In this document: piece after piece, positions 7,243 through 15,287 of the stretch
Position numbering within the stretch: position 1 is the first letter of the stretch
Layout of the letters: the number at the start of each line of letters is the position of its first letter
Source of the DNA: an uncultured bacterium
GTDB lineage: Bacteria; Verrucomicrobiota; Kiritimatiellia; RFP12; UBA1067
DNA length: 37,272 bases
NCBI GenBank assembly: GCA_902802945.1
Contig: CADCOC010000061.1
Location: 10,544-47,815 of the forward strand
Direction: 5' to 3'
Translations under genes and position numbers: made by a program
The notes under the pieces: generated by a model
What the model was told of the DNA's origin: nothing
Database searches by the model: none
The model's input: the letters and a program-made list of their open reading frames with translations, nothing else

Positions 7243-8568
7243 TCACCCCCACATCTCGCGGTCCCACGGCGAGCGCATGGACTGGTAGAGGAAGCGGTCT
7301 GCGGCGGGGTCGTTCTTCGCGCGGAGCGTGACGGGGTCGAACTCGAACCCGCGGCCGAGGCGCTCGGCGACGATGCCGAGGTTGAACATCGTGCAGGAGC
7401 GGAAGCCGTTCGACTCGTTGAGCGCGAACGTCTTGCGGTTCTTGCAGCTGTCGATGAAGTCCGTCTGCTGCTTGGCAGGCTTCGGGAGCTCCTTGAGCGT
7501 GGCCAGCACCTTCTCCTCGGGCCACCAGCCGTTCGCGTCCTTGAGGCGGAGCGTCTTGCCGCCCTTCGCCTTCGGGTACACGCACAGGCCGTTCGCGCCG
7601 CGCAGGAGCGGTTCGCCCTTCAGCGTCTCGTCGCCGTCGAGACTCACTTCCGTGCCGTCGTCGTAGGTGAGGATGATGCGGTCGAAGCGGCCCACGGCCT
7701 CCGGGTGCTGCTTCGGGCCCTTGTAGTCGATCTTGACGGGACTCGTCTCGTCCTTGCAGAGAAGGTACTGCAGCGGATCGAGGTAGTGCTGCGCCATGTC
7801 GCCGAGCCCGCCCGAGTCGTAGTCCCAGTAGCCGCGGAACGACGTGCCCGCGCGATGCGCAGTGTAGGGCTTCCACGGCGCCGGACCGAGCCACATGTCC
7901 CAGTCGAAGCCGGCGGGAACCGGCTCCGGAGCGGCGTTGACGCGACCGGACCAGCCGAACTTCCAGCTGAAGCCCTGTCCCGCGCCGAACGTGCACTTGA
8001 GCGGACCCTTTCCGAGCAGGCCGTTCTCCACGATCTGGCGGATCGGCTCGACGGTCGTGCCGAAGCCGTAGAACGTATCCTTGAAGCGGAACCACGTGTT
8101 GAGGCGGAACATGCGCTTCTTCGCCTTCACGACCTCCATCACGCGCTTGCCCTCGCCGACCGTGCGGGTCATGGGCTTTTCGCACCAGATGTCCTTGCCC
8201 GCCTTCGCGGCCATCACGCTCATGCAGCCGTGCCAGTGCGGCGGCGTGCAGATGTGGACGATGTCCACGTCCTTGTCCGCCAGCAGCTCCATGAAGTTCT
8301 TGTACGCCTTGATCTTGCCCCAGCCGTTCTTCTCGGCGTGGAACAGGCCCGCCTGCACGCGCGCCTCGTAGGGGTCGCAGAGGCCGATCAGACGCGACCC
8401 CTTGAACGGCAGGTGGTTCGCGGAATGCGCGATCGCGCCGAAGCCGATCAGCGCGCGCGTGAGCTGGTTGGACGGCGCCGTCGCCGCGTTGAGCACGCGC
8501 GCCGGCACGATCGTGAACGCCGAGGCGGCCGCAGCCGTCCTCAGGAAGTCTCTTCTACTTGCTTTCAT
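7243..8568 (-). CDS. Tat-exported Gfo/Idh/MocA family oxidoreductase
   Basis: The 441-aa protein starts with a twin-arginine signal (SRRDFLRTAAAASAF), so it is folded with its nucleotide cofactor before export. A Rossmann region follows (ALIGFGAIAHSANHL), with the family's EKP motif (WCEKPMTRTVGEG) near residue 135 and a C-terminal alpha/beta domain containing GGLGDMAQHYLDPLQY. Members oxidise or reduce sugars with tightly bound NAD(P); in gut and environmental Bacteroidota, Planctomycetes and Verrucomicrobia, exported ones occur in clusters that oxidise glycosides at C3. It lies 115 bp downstream of the TIM-barrel gene, with a heptad hairpin between them, and probably shares its transcript. 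Substrate unknown. Confidence 0.9.
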   Translation of the reverse strand: MKASRRDFLRTAAAASAFTIVPARVLNAATAPSNQLTRALIGFGAIAHSANHLPFKGSRLIGLCDPYEARVQAGLFHAEKNGWGKIKAYKNFMELLADKDVDIVHICTPPHWHGCMSVMAAKAGKDIWCEKPMTRTVGEGKRVMEVVKAKKRMFRLNTWFRFKDTFYGFGTTVEPIRQIVENGLLGKGPLKCTFGAGQGFSWKFGWSGRVNAAPEPVPAGFDWDMWLGPAPWKPYTAHRAGTSFRGYWDYDSGGLGDMAQHYLDPLQYLLCKDETSPVKIDYKGPKQHPEAVGRFDRIILTYDDGTEVSLDGDETLKGEPLLRGANGLCVYPKAKGGKTLRLKDANGWWPEEKVLATLKELPKPAKQQTDFIDSCKNRKTFALNESNGFRSCTMFNLGIVAERLGRGFEFDPVTLRAKNDPAADRFLYQSMRSPWDREMWG

Positions 8569-8592
8569 TTGCTTTTCCTTTTACTGATGGCT

Positions 8593-8670
8593 GGAGGACA
8601 AAAGACAGATGACAGAAGACAAAGAATGGTTATTCATCCTCTGTCCTTCGTCTTTTGTCCTCTGTCCTCC
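8593..8670. repeat. Heptad (RGACARA) hairpin repeat, copy 2
   Basis: Arms at about 8593-8624 and 8637-8670 form a long imperfect hairpin made of units such as GGACAAA, AGACAGA and TGACAGA. It fills most of the gap between the TIM-barrel gene (stop at 8684) and the oxidoreductase gene (start at 8568). Confidence 0.85.
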
Positions 8671-8683
8671 ATGCTTTCAAAAC

Positions 8684-9622
8684 TCAACCTTGTCCGAGCA
8701 GCCGCTTCGCCGCGAGCGCGATGTCGCCCGTGCGGTCGTTGCCGCCCTCGCGCTCGATCGCGAACGCGCCCTTGTAGCCGGCGGACTGTAGCTCCGCGAG
8801 GAAACGCGGTGCATTCACCTCGCCATCGCCCCACGGCACCTCCGTGCCCCAGGTGCCGGGCTTCTTCGTCTGCACTGCATCCTTGAGGTGGACGTGCTTG
8901 ATCCACGGCGCGAGCACGCGCACCGCCTCCACGGGGTTGCCCTTTCCATAGAGGATCATGTTCGCGGGATCGAAGTTCACGCCCGCGCCCGGAACTGTCG
9001 GCAGGAACTTCGCGAGGTCGGCGGCCGTCTCCTGTCCAGTCTCGAACGCCACGGGCACGCCCGCAGCGCCGCACGTGTCCACGATGAACTTCACGCGGTC
9101 GGTGTACTTCTTCAGCGCGGCAGCGTTGCTTTCGTCGAGGAAGCCCGCGTGCATCGTGAGAACAGGCGCCTTCAGTTCCGCGGAGAGCTTCGCGCCCGCG
9201 ACGATGATCTTCTTGTTCGCCTCCCAGACGTCGTCCGGCACGATGCCGCCCGTCTTCTTGATCGACTCGAGCGTGGAGTAGTCCTCCTGCGGGAAACCGA
9301 TCATCGTGGCGGAGAGCTTCCACTCGCCGGAGGCGAGGCGCGCCTTCACGCGATCGAGCGCCGCCTTGCCCTCGGCCGCGCCATGGCGCGAGCCGCCCTC
9401 GAGGAACGGCTGGAGCGCGAGGTGGATGCGCTTGAGGCCGAGCTTCTTCATCTCGGCAGCCACGGCGTCGAGCGGCTTCTGGAAGCTCCAGCTGCACACG
9501 CCGAGGTTTTCGTTAGTCACGTAGGCGCCGCCTGCGCAACAGCATCGCGTGCAGCAGCCCGGCAAGGCGGATGCCGCAGCGGCAAACACGCTGGTTTGAA
9601 GAAAGTCTCTTCTGTCGATCAT
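8684..9622 (-). CDS. Tat-exported sugar-phosphate isomerase/epimerase-like TIM-barrel protein
   Basis: The product is 312 aa. A Tat signal (DRRDFLQTSVFAAAASALPG) runs into a Cys-rich stretch (GCCTRCCCAGG); LPGC could be a lipobox, which would tether the protein to a membrane. The rest is the AP-endonuclease-2-type TIM barrel: LGVCSWSFQKPL at the start, metal-ligand-like segments VLTMHAGF, VAFETGQE and VNFDPANM, and WIKHVHLKDA, ending in a WGDGEVN segment. Family members use a divalent metal to isomerise or epimerise sugars, and exported ones accompany Gfo/Idh/MocA oxidoreductases in keto-sugar pathways. It is first in the operon, with a promoter at 9659-9687 and GGAG 8 nt before the ATG. Confidence 0.88.
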   Translation of the reverse strand: MIDRRDFLQTSVFAAAASALPGCCTRCCCAGGAYVTNENLGVCSWSFQKPLDAVAAEMKKLGLKRIHLALQPFLEGGSRHGAAEGKAALDRVKARLASGEWKLSATMIGFPQEDYSTLESIKKTGGIVPDDVWEANKKIIVAGAKLSAELKAPVLTMHAGFLDESNAAALKKYTDRVKFIVDTCGAAGVPVAFETGQETAADLAKFLPTVPGAGVNFDPANMILYGKGNPVEAVRVLAPWIKHVHLKDAVQTKKPGTWGTEVPWGDGEVNAPRFLAELQSAGYKGAFAIEREGGNDRTGDIALAAKRLLGQG

Positions 9623-9658
9623 CTAAAGTGCTCCGTTTGGGGTGGTGAAAACGTGTAC

Positions 9659-9687
9659 ATTCTCTCACAAATGCGGCTCTTCCGCAA
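9659..9687 (-). promoter_or_regulatory. Promoter of the TIM-barrel/oxidoreductase operon
   Basis: On the minus strand TTGCGG (9682-9687) and GAGAAT (9659-9664) are separated by 17 bp, with TG in the extended -10 position. The predicted start near 9652 gives a leader of about 30 nt that carries the GGAG ribosome-binding site. Confidence 0.5.
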
Positions 9688-9737
9688 GCACAAAACGCAA
9701 ACGAAACATCTGCGATGAAAAAACTCACGATTCCCCC

Positions 9738-9766
9738 TTGCGCGCGTGGGGCGTGTTTGGTACACT
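9738..9766 (+). promoter_or_regulatory. Promoter of the tRNA-Glu gene
   Basis: TTGCGC (9738-9743), a 17-bp spacer and extended -10 TGG-TACACT (ending 9766) lie about 21 bp before the mature tRNA 5' end. Confidence 0.55.
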
Positions 9767-9787
9767 ATACGCCGCTTTGCAAAAAAA

Positions 9788-9862
9788 GGTCCCGTCGTCT
9801 AACGGTTAGGACACCAGGTTTTCATCCTAGTAACAGGAGTTCGACTCTCCTCGGGACTGCCA
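9788..9862 (+). tRNA. tRNA-Glu (anticodon TTC)
   Basis: The 75-nt gene folds into a full cloverleaf. The acceptor stem GGTCCCG pairs with CGGGACT (first pair G-T). The D-arm contains TCTAACGGTTAGGA, and the anticodon loop GTTTTCATC places TTC at the anticodon. The T-arm is AGGAG-TTCGACT-CTCCT, the discriminator is G and CCA is encoded. The sequence is very close to typical bacterial tRNA-Glu. Confidence 0.97.
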
Positions 9863-9889
9863 AAGCAAAAGGCCGCGACAAGCGCGGCC
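9863..9889 (-). terminator. Intrinsic terminator of the TPR gene
   Basis: The perfect 7-bp stem GGCCGCG/CGCGGCC (9871-9877 and 9883-9889) is followed on the minus strand by TTTTGCTTT. It lies 41 bp beyond the TPR stop and abuts the 3' end of the opposing tRNA gene. Confidence 0.75.
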
Positions 9890-9930
9890 TCCCGTTGGTA
9901 GGGCGCGATCACCGAGCGCGCCGCAGATTT

Positions 9931-11316
9931 CTACTTCTTCGACTCCTGCAACAGCTTGCCAATCTTGAGCATGCGCTCGTTGAGGTCGCCGAACGTGACG
10001 TCGGACGAGTAGACGTCCTTGTAGTAGTTGTACGCCTTCTCGTAGTCCTTCGCATCCTCGGCGCAGAGACCGAGCTGGTAGACGACCTTCTTCTTCAGGT
10101 CGTCCATAGTTGGGATCTGGTCGCGCGCAGTCTCGAGCTGCATCACCGCCATGTCCGTCTGCCCCTTCTTGAGGAAGCACATCGCGAGGTAGTAGAGCGC
10201 CTGAAGGCGGTCCTTCGGCGACTTCTGCGCGAGCTGGAGGTGCTGGATGGCGTCGTCGTAGTACTCGTAGATGTAGTACTGGTAGCCGAGCTCGAAACGG
10301 AGGTGCAGGTCGTTCGGGTAGTGGTCCACGCGCGTGGCGAGATCGTCGAACACGAACTGGTTCTTTTCAACCTCAAGCGCATCGGCCTCCTCTTCCTTGC
10401 CTTCCTTGCGCAGGGCCTCGATGCGGGACTCGTAGTCGGCTGCGCGCACGGTGGAGAGCATGCGGTCGAGCTCCGGGTCGGCCGAGTTGACCTGCTGCGC
10501 CTGCTCGAGCGTCTGGATCGCCTCAGGGAAGCGCTTCGACTGCATGTAGAGACGCGCCAGGGCGCGGTAGAAGTTCATGTTGTTGGGCTCTTTCTCGATC
10601 TGCTTCTTCTTCTCCTCGATGAGGGCCTCGGCGTCGTCGCCCGTCACGACGGCCTTGTTCGCCTGGTCGAGCTTCTTGGCCTGTTCCTTGTTCGCGAGGA
10701 TTCCCTGGAAGCCGCCCTTCTTGCCGATGGAGTCCGACCAGCCGCTGGACATGGTGGTCTGCGCCTCGGCGTTCTTGAGGAGCTGGAGGATGCGCTGGTC
10801 GCCCGGCTTGAGCTTGGCGAGCTTGTCGTACGCGTCGCGCGCCTTAGCGTAGTTCTTCGCCATCATGTAGTAGGTGGCGATGCGCTCGAGCAGGTTCGCG
10901 TCCCCCTGGTTGCCGGAGTACGCGGCCTCCACGGAGATCGCGGCGGCCTCGGGCTTTCCGGCCGCTTCGGCTGCCTTCACGGCGGCGTCGATGTTGTCGC
11001 CGTCAAGCGGGTTGATCGAGAGCAGCTTCTCCGCCTCGGCCATGGCCTCGGCGCCCTTGCCCTTCTTGACAAGCCCCATCACCTTCGAGCGCTGGAGCAT
11101 GCTCTTCATCTTCGCGCCGAACCCGCCGCCACCTGACTGACGGAAGTGGGCAATCTGCGCGGCGCGCAGGAGACGACGCGTCTCCAGCGTGTCCGGCGAG
11201 CACTCAAGAGACTGCATGAGCATCTCCACGGCCAGCTCGTACCGCCCGGCCTCCAAAGCCTGCCGCCCGCGGTTCATGAAGTTCTGCGCTTTCTGCGCGT
11301 TTGCATCGTTAGCCAT
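9931..11316 (-). CDS. Tetratricopeptide repeat protein
   Basis: The 461-aa protein is soluble, with no signal peptide. TPR-type helical pairs occur from the N-terminus (GRQALEAGRYELAVEMLMQS) through the middle (RALARLYMQSKRFPEAIQTL) to the C-terminus (YYLAMCFLKKGQTDMAVMQL and DAKDYEKAYNYYKDVY). A basic, Gly-rich linker near residues 62-80 separates the first repeat from the others. TPR arrays bind partner proteins; nothing here identifies the partner. It is a monocistronic gene with its own promoter (TTGCAC-17-TATACT), a leader of about 30 nt and an intrinsic terminator. The promoter is back-to-back with that of the 789-aa secreted protein. Confidence 0.85.
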   Translation of the reverse strand: MANDANAQKAQNFMNRGRQALEAGRYELAVEMLMQSLECSPDTLETRRLLRAAQIAHFRQSGGGGFGAKMKSMLQRSKVMGLVKKGKGAEAMAEAEKLLSINPLDGDNIDAAVKAAEAAGKPEAAAISVEAAYSGNQGDANLLERIATYYMMAKNYAKARDAYDKLAKLKPGDQRILQLLKNAEAQTTMSSGWSDSIGKKGGFQGILANKEQAKKLDQANKAVVTGDDAEALIEEKKKQIEKEPNNMNFYRALARLYMQSKRFPEAIQTLEQAQQVNSADPELDRMLSTVRAADYESRIEALRKEGKEEEADALEVEKNQFVFDDLATRVDHYPNDLHLRFELGYQYYIYEYYDDAIQHLQLAQKSPKDRLQALYYLAMCFLKKGQTDMAVMQLETARDQIPTMDDLKKKVVYQLGLCAEDAKDYEKAYNYYKDVYSSDVTFGDLNERMLKIGKLLQESKK

Positions 11317-11353
11317 AATTTTACCTGTCTCTCCTTAAAGTCCAAACGCAAAC

Positions 11354-11405
11354 AGTATACCACGCATTCCCCGCCCGTGCAAGGGGATTGCTGATATGAT
11401 ATACT
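11354..11405. promoter_or_regulatory. Symmetric divergent promoter pair sharing one -35 hexamer
   Basis: The hexamer at 11377-11382 reads GTGCAA on the plus strand and TTGCAC on the minus strand. Exactly 17 bp away on either side lies TATACT: 11354-11359 read on minus, and 11400-11405 read on plus. Both have TG in the extended -10 position. The minus start near 11347 serves the TPR gene. The plus start falls on or next to the ATG at 11412. Confidence 0.65.
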
Positions 11406-11411
11406 GTGCCC

Positions 11412-13781
11412 ATGAAAAATTTTCTAATCGCAGTGTTGGTCGCGCCGTGCCTCGCAGGCGCGGCGATGCTTGACCGCCATACGTCCATGGAACAGCGCGC
11501 CGAGGCTTCCTTCGCCTACACCGTCGAAAAGGCGAAGCGACACGACCGCGCGCTCGGCGCCGCGGAACTATTCCATGCCGCCTTCTACTTCTGCGAGACC
11601 GGTCGGCACCTCGACCAGCTCGACATCCTCTTCGACGTCGCCGCCGAAATGCAGGACCGCGATCCCTCCAGCCGCACCTTCGGTAACTTCCGCTGGTCTT
11701 GGCGCGACGGGTTCGTGATGGACCTCAACGCCGTCGACTTCTGCATGCAGACGGGCTCGCTCCTCGCGCGCGACCATCTGGACAAGATGTCTACCGCGCA
11801 GCGCGAGAAGTTCCTCGCGATCCTAGACCGCGCCATCGCGGGCTGCCTCGCCCACCGCGTGCGCGACTCCTACACGAACATCGCGATCATGAACTCCGCG
11901 AACCTCATCCTGCTCGGCGAGGCGCGCTCCCGCCGCGACGTGTTCGCGGAAGGCGTCAAGCGACTCGACGCCTTCACGCTCGACGTCGCGCTTTTCGGCG
12001 TGCATGAATATTCAAGCCCCACCTACACCGCCGTCGACATCGTGAACCTCCACCGACTCCACGCCTACGTGCGCGATCTCTCCGTGCGCGACCGCGCCGA
12101 ACGCCTGCTGAAACTCTTCTACACCGACATCTGCGCCTCCTCGTTCGCGCCCGCCGGACGCCTCGCCGGAACGCACAGCCGCGAGTACGACTACCTCTAC
12201 GGCATGGGCGGCGTCGCCGCGCTCCTGCGCGCCGTCGGCGTGGCCGCGCCGCTCCCCGGCCCGCCTGAACGCCCGATGCCGGAACTCGCGCTCTCCGACT
12301 GGCGTCCGCCCGCCTCCATCACCTCACTCGCCTCGCTTGCACCGCGCTTCATCGTCTCCTTCTGGGGAGAGGACGACGACCGCTACCGCACGCTCTGGGT
12401 CGGACGCCACATCGCGCTCGGCGTCTCCGGCGCGAACTACTGGAACATGGACATCCCGCTCGCCGTCGATTTCGCCTCCCCCAAGCGCAAGGCGCGCGGC
12501 TACTTCATCGCCGACGCCCGCCGCGACCCCTACGGTCTGAAGAAGATTCCCGAAGGCAACGGCCCCCACCAGAAAACGCTCCACCTGCGCCCGTTCTGGT
12601 GCGGCGTGCAGCGCGGACGCGACGCGCTCGGCCTCGTCGTTTACCGTCCCGGCGACGTGCCGCCGGACTCGCCCACGCTCGAATCGCACTTCGTCTTCCC
12701 CTGCGACGTCGATGAAATCTGCATCGGTGATACCCCGCTCAAACCCACGCGCGGACACCCCTTCGCGCATCCCCTCAAGCCCGGCGACTGCGTGTTCGTG
12801 CGCCATGGTAGCGGCGCGTGTGCCGTTCGCGTCGCGTGGTCGCGCGGCATCACGGGCGACGGCGCGCCAGCAGCGGTCGTGTGGGACGACGTGCCCGACG
12901 TGAACGCCCTTCGCCTCACCGTCGCGCACCATGACTTCTGGGGACGTCCGATGGACACCGCCAACCCTCCGGCTGCGGCGCTCTGGGTACGCGTGACGGA
13001 CGACGCCTCCACGCCAGAAAAGTTCGCCGCCTTCCGCGCCGCGTTCAAATCTGCAACCTGTTCCGTCCACGCCACGGCAACAAACATCACGCTCAAGGTC
13101 TCCGGCGAAGATGGTCCGCTTGCACTGGGGACAGACTCGCCCTTCGCCGCGCCGTCATGCGTCGAGCCCGCGCCGAGGCGTGCGATCTTCGCGGTCAACG
13201 GACGCGACATTGGCGCGGAGATCATCGGCGAGGCGCCTGGAATCGCCGAATACCGCGCCGAGCGAGCGCGCGTCATCAAGGCTCTCGCCGCCAACCGCAT
13301 CCCCGTGACAACGCGGCGTGCAGCGACATGGGAGGCGGAAAGCGGCGCGATCGAAAATTCGTTCAGGGCGGACGTCGATCCCGGCGCGTTTGGCGGGAAG
13401 TTCGTTTGGCTGCCGGGCGAAGTCGGCGGCAAGCACAACCGCAGCGGACGCGGCACCGTCTCGTGGCAGCTCGACGTCCACACGGCGGGCACATACCACC
13501 TCTGGGGACGCGTCTGGGCGCCCACGCCGGACGACGACTCGTTTTTCGTCTCAGCTTACGCGGGCGAATACCCGCGCGCGAATTCACGCAGCGGAACGAT
13601 CCTCACGCCGACTGTATGGCCCACAGGCGTAACGAAGGGACTGTGGCAGTGGCGTAAGTTCAAGACCGAGCTGACGTTCCCCGCCGGCCCTGTCGTACTC
13701 ACCCTCCACTCCCGTGAAGACGGCACGAAAATCGATCGCCTCTTCCTAACGTCCGATCCGTCCCAGGAACCCGAAGGTTAA
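11412..13781 (+). CDS. Large secreted protein, possible alpha/alpha-toroid carbohydrate-active enzyme with C-terminal binding domain
   Basis: The product is 789 aa with an N-terminal signal (MKNFLIAVLVAPCLAGAAM). Residues of about 30-260 are helical with repeated Tyr/Asn/His patches (HEYSSPTYTAVDI and AGTHSREYDYLYGMGG) that recall the toroid of polysaccharide lyases and heparinase-like proteins. The middle is beta-rich. The last 150 residues (ATWEAESGAI, then AGTYHLWGRVWAPTPDDDSF and FPAGPVVLTLHSREDGTKID) match the style of CBM6/35-like jelly-roll domains. Catalytic residues are not assigned, so substrate and activity remain open. The ATG at 11412 lies 6 nt after the -10 TATACT with no Shine-Dalgarno sequence, suggesting leaderless translation; a GTG two codons upstream is less likely. 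Confidence 0.75.
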   Translation: MKNFLIAVLVAPCLAGAAMLDRHTSMEQRAEASFAYTVEKAKRHDRALGAAELFHAAFYFCETGRHLDQLDILFDVAAEMQDRDPSSRTFGNFRWSWRDGFVMDLNAVDFCMQTGSLLARDHLDKMSTAQREKFLAILDRAIAGCLAHRVRDSYTNIAIMNSANLILLGEARSRRDVFAEGVKRLDAFTLDVALFGVHEYSSPTYTAVDIVNLHRLHAYVRDLSVRDRAERLLKLFYTDICASSFAPAGRLAGTHSREYDYLYGMGGVAALLRAVGVAAPLPGPPERPMPELALSDWRPPASITSLASLAPRFIVSFWGEDDDRYRTLWVGRHIALGVSGANYWNMDIPLAVDFASPKRKARGYFIADARRDPYGLKKIPEGNGPHQKTLHLRPFWCGVQRGRDALGLVVYRPGDVPPDSPTLESHFVFPCDVDEICIGDTPLKPTRGHPFAHPLKPGDCVFVRHGSGACAVRVAWSRGITGDGAPAAVVWDDVPDVNALRLTVAHHDFWGRPMDTANPPAAALWVRVTDDASTPEKFAAFRAAFKSATCSVHATATNITLKVSGEDGPLALGTDSPFAAPSCVEPAPRRAIFAVNGRDIGAEIIGEAPGIAEYRAERARVIKALAANRIPVTTRRAATWEAESGAIENSFRADVDPGAFGGKFVWLPGEVGGKHNRSGRGTVSWQLDVHTAGTYHLWGRVWAPTPDDDSFFVSAYAGEYPRANSRSGTILTPTVWPTGVTKGLWQWRKFKTELTFPAGPVVLTLHSREDGTKIDRLFLTSDPSQEPEG

Positions 13782-13821
13782 CAAAGGTGGGGGATATCCT
13801 ATGCTCGTCACACTGTCGGGG

Positions 13822-13865
13822 GAACGAAACCGCTTCTCCCTAGGAACGAAACCGCTTCTCCCTAG
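13822..13865. repeat. 22-bp perfect tandem duplication
   Basis: Two adjacent identical units, 13822-13843 and 13844-13865, begin GAACGAAACC and end CTCCCTAG. The unit boundary forms CCTAGGA. Its function is unknown. Confidence 0.9.
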
Positions 13866-14023
13866 GATGGGGGGATTTTTGAGCCACATGGCAATTTTGA
13901 CCTCCCTAGTAGGAGGGTTTGACTTCCCTAAGTAGGCAGATACTACCAAATCACTATACCGAACTCAAGCCGAAATTGTTTTTTGGATTTTTTGGATTTA
14001 CTGCTCTACAAACAGACAAAATC

Positions 14024-14032
14024 TGCTATAAT
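14024..14032 (+). promoter_or_regulatory. Extended -10 promoter element of the SDR gene
   Basis: TGC-TATAAT is a consensus extended -10. No recognisable -35 lies 16-18 bp upstream. The leader would be about 57 nt and contains AAAGGAAG before the ATG. Confidence 0.5.
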
Positions 14033-14095
14033 CTACGCCGACATCCAAAAGGTTTCATGGAAGCCAAAGAAGTTTAAAGGAAGAAAGAAGACCCA

Positions 14096-15280
14096 ATGAC
14101 AGATTCGATCCGTGCATCCGAACGCATTCTGTTGACAGGCCTCACCGGTTTGGTGGGGAGTTCCGTCGTTGTTGCCCTCGCTAAGGAAAGGCCCGAAAGT
14201 ACCTTTGTCTGCCTTGTGCGCGGCGCAGGCGGCCTTTCCGCAGAGCAACGGGCGCAAGACGTCATCCGCAGCGAGTGCGAGTTCGAGGGATGTCCGGAAA
14301 TCTGCGACGAAGTGCTGAGCCGCGTCACCGCAATCGAGGACGACGTGACGTCGATCGACGTTGACCAGCTCGCCGCGAATCCTCTCCTCAAGGGCGTGCA
14401 GAAGGTACTGCACTGCGCGGCCGACGTGAATCTCGGCAAAGATCCGACGGGACGCGTGTTCAAGATCAACTACGATGGTACCCGTCGCATGGTTGAACTC
14501 GCCAAGAAGCTAGACGTGCGCGAGTTCCACTACGTGGCCACCGCCTACGTCGCCGGGAAACAGACGGGCGTGATCTACGAACAGGAACAGCATCCGCCAG
14601 CCTTCAACAACCCTTACGAAGAAAGCAAGTGCAAGGCCGAACACCTGGTAAGGGAATCCGGCATACCCTTCACGATCTACCGCCCCGGAATCATCGTCGG
14701 GAGGAAAAGCGACGGAGGCATCCGCAAGCCGCTTGCGTTCTACCGTATTCTTGAATTCCTCCAGAAGCTCAAGGAGCGTGCCGCGCGTCGGAAAGGCGTG
14801 TCGCCGGACGAGTGGGTCGACATGGACATGAACTGCCGCACGGTGGCCTCGGACCATATCTACTTCGTCCCGATCGACTACGTCCAGGCCGCCATCACGG
14901 ACCTCTTCCAACGTCCTGCATCAGGCGTCACCTATCACGTTACGGGCAACCGTCCCGTCTCCGCCAACCAGATACTGCGCGCCGTATGCCGCGTGTTCCG
15001 AATCGACGGACTCACCATCGGCATGGACCGCGCGTGCAAATCATCTGAGGAGTCGATGTTCTCGAAGTTCGTGGGCGACCTGTTCCCCTACTTCTCCAGC
15101 GATCTGGTCTTCGACCAGCAGAACATCGGCCGCGACTTCGCGGGGCTCGCCAGCTACGATTACGGCAGCGACGACCTTGAGGTCCTCGCGCATGCATACC
15201 TGTCGCAGCACTTCAAGTCCGCCGGGTGGGTGCAGAACATGATCAGCAACCCACCCGACCGCGACCCCCGCGCGCAGTAA
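14096..15280 (+). CDS. Thioester-reductase-like NAD(P)-dependent SDR
   Basis: The product is a 394-aa cytoplasmic extended SDR. The nucleotide-binding motif LLTGLTGLVGSS is at residues 12-23, a catalytic Thr sits in HYVATAYVAG (about 149), and the YxxxK pair is at Tyr174 and Lys178 (NPYEESK). The segment FTIYRPGIIVG follows. The layout resembles the thioester reductase / fatty acyl-CoA reductase group (Lys2 and carboxylic acid reductase R-domains, male-sterility family), which releases carrier- or CoA-bound acyl groups as aldehydes or alcohols. Here it stands alone, without an adenylation or carrier domain in the protein or next to it. An NDP-sugar epimerase role is the main alternative. A GGAAGAAAG stretch precedes the start. 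Transcribed alone; the next gene converges. Confidence 0.78.
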   Translation: MTDSIRASERILLTGLTGLVGSSVVVALAKERPESTFVCLVRGAGGLSAEQRAQDVIRSECEFEGCPEICDEVLSRVTAIEDDVTSIDVDQLAANPLLKGVQKVLHCAADVNLGKDPTGRVFKINYDGTRRMVELAKKLDVREFHYVATAYVAGKQTGVIYEQEQHPPAFNNPYEESKCKAEHLVRESGIPFTIYRPGIIVGRKSDGGIRKPLAFYRILEFLQKLKERAARRKGVSPDEWVDMDMNCRTVASDHIYFVPIDYVQAAITDLFQRPASGVTYHVTGNRPVSANQILRAVCRVFRIDGLTIGMDRACKSSEESMFSKFVGDLFPYFSSDLVFDQQNIGRDFAGLASYDYGSDDLEVLAHAYLSQHFKSAGWVQNMISNPPDRDPRAQ

Positions 15281-15287
15281 GGAACTG

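Larger units (their letters stand above)
13782..14095. other. Intergenic region with repeats and a weak hairpin, no gene seen
   Basis: This 314-bp stretch holds a 22-bp tandem duplication (13822-13865), a small hairpin CCTCC/GGAGG (13901-13916) followed by GTTTGACTT that may terminate the upstream gene, a T-rich stretch near 13975-14000, and the extended -10 of the next gene. No convincing coding frame is present. Confidence 0.7.

Noticed and set aside
7201..11136. Long plus-strand open frames at 7201-8886 and 9715-11136
   Set aside because: Both mirror minus-strand genes with clear domains and have low-complexity Arg/Leu/Glu-rich translations; one would read through the tRNA.
13800..13870. 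CRISPR-like repeats
   Set aside because: Only two directly abutting 22-bp units without spacers; a simple tandem duplication.
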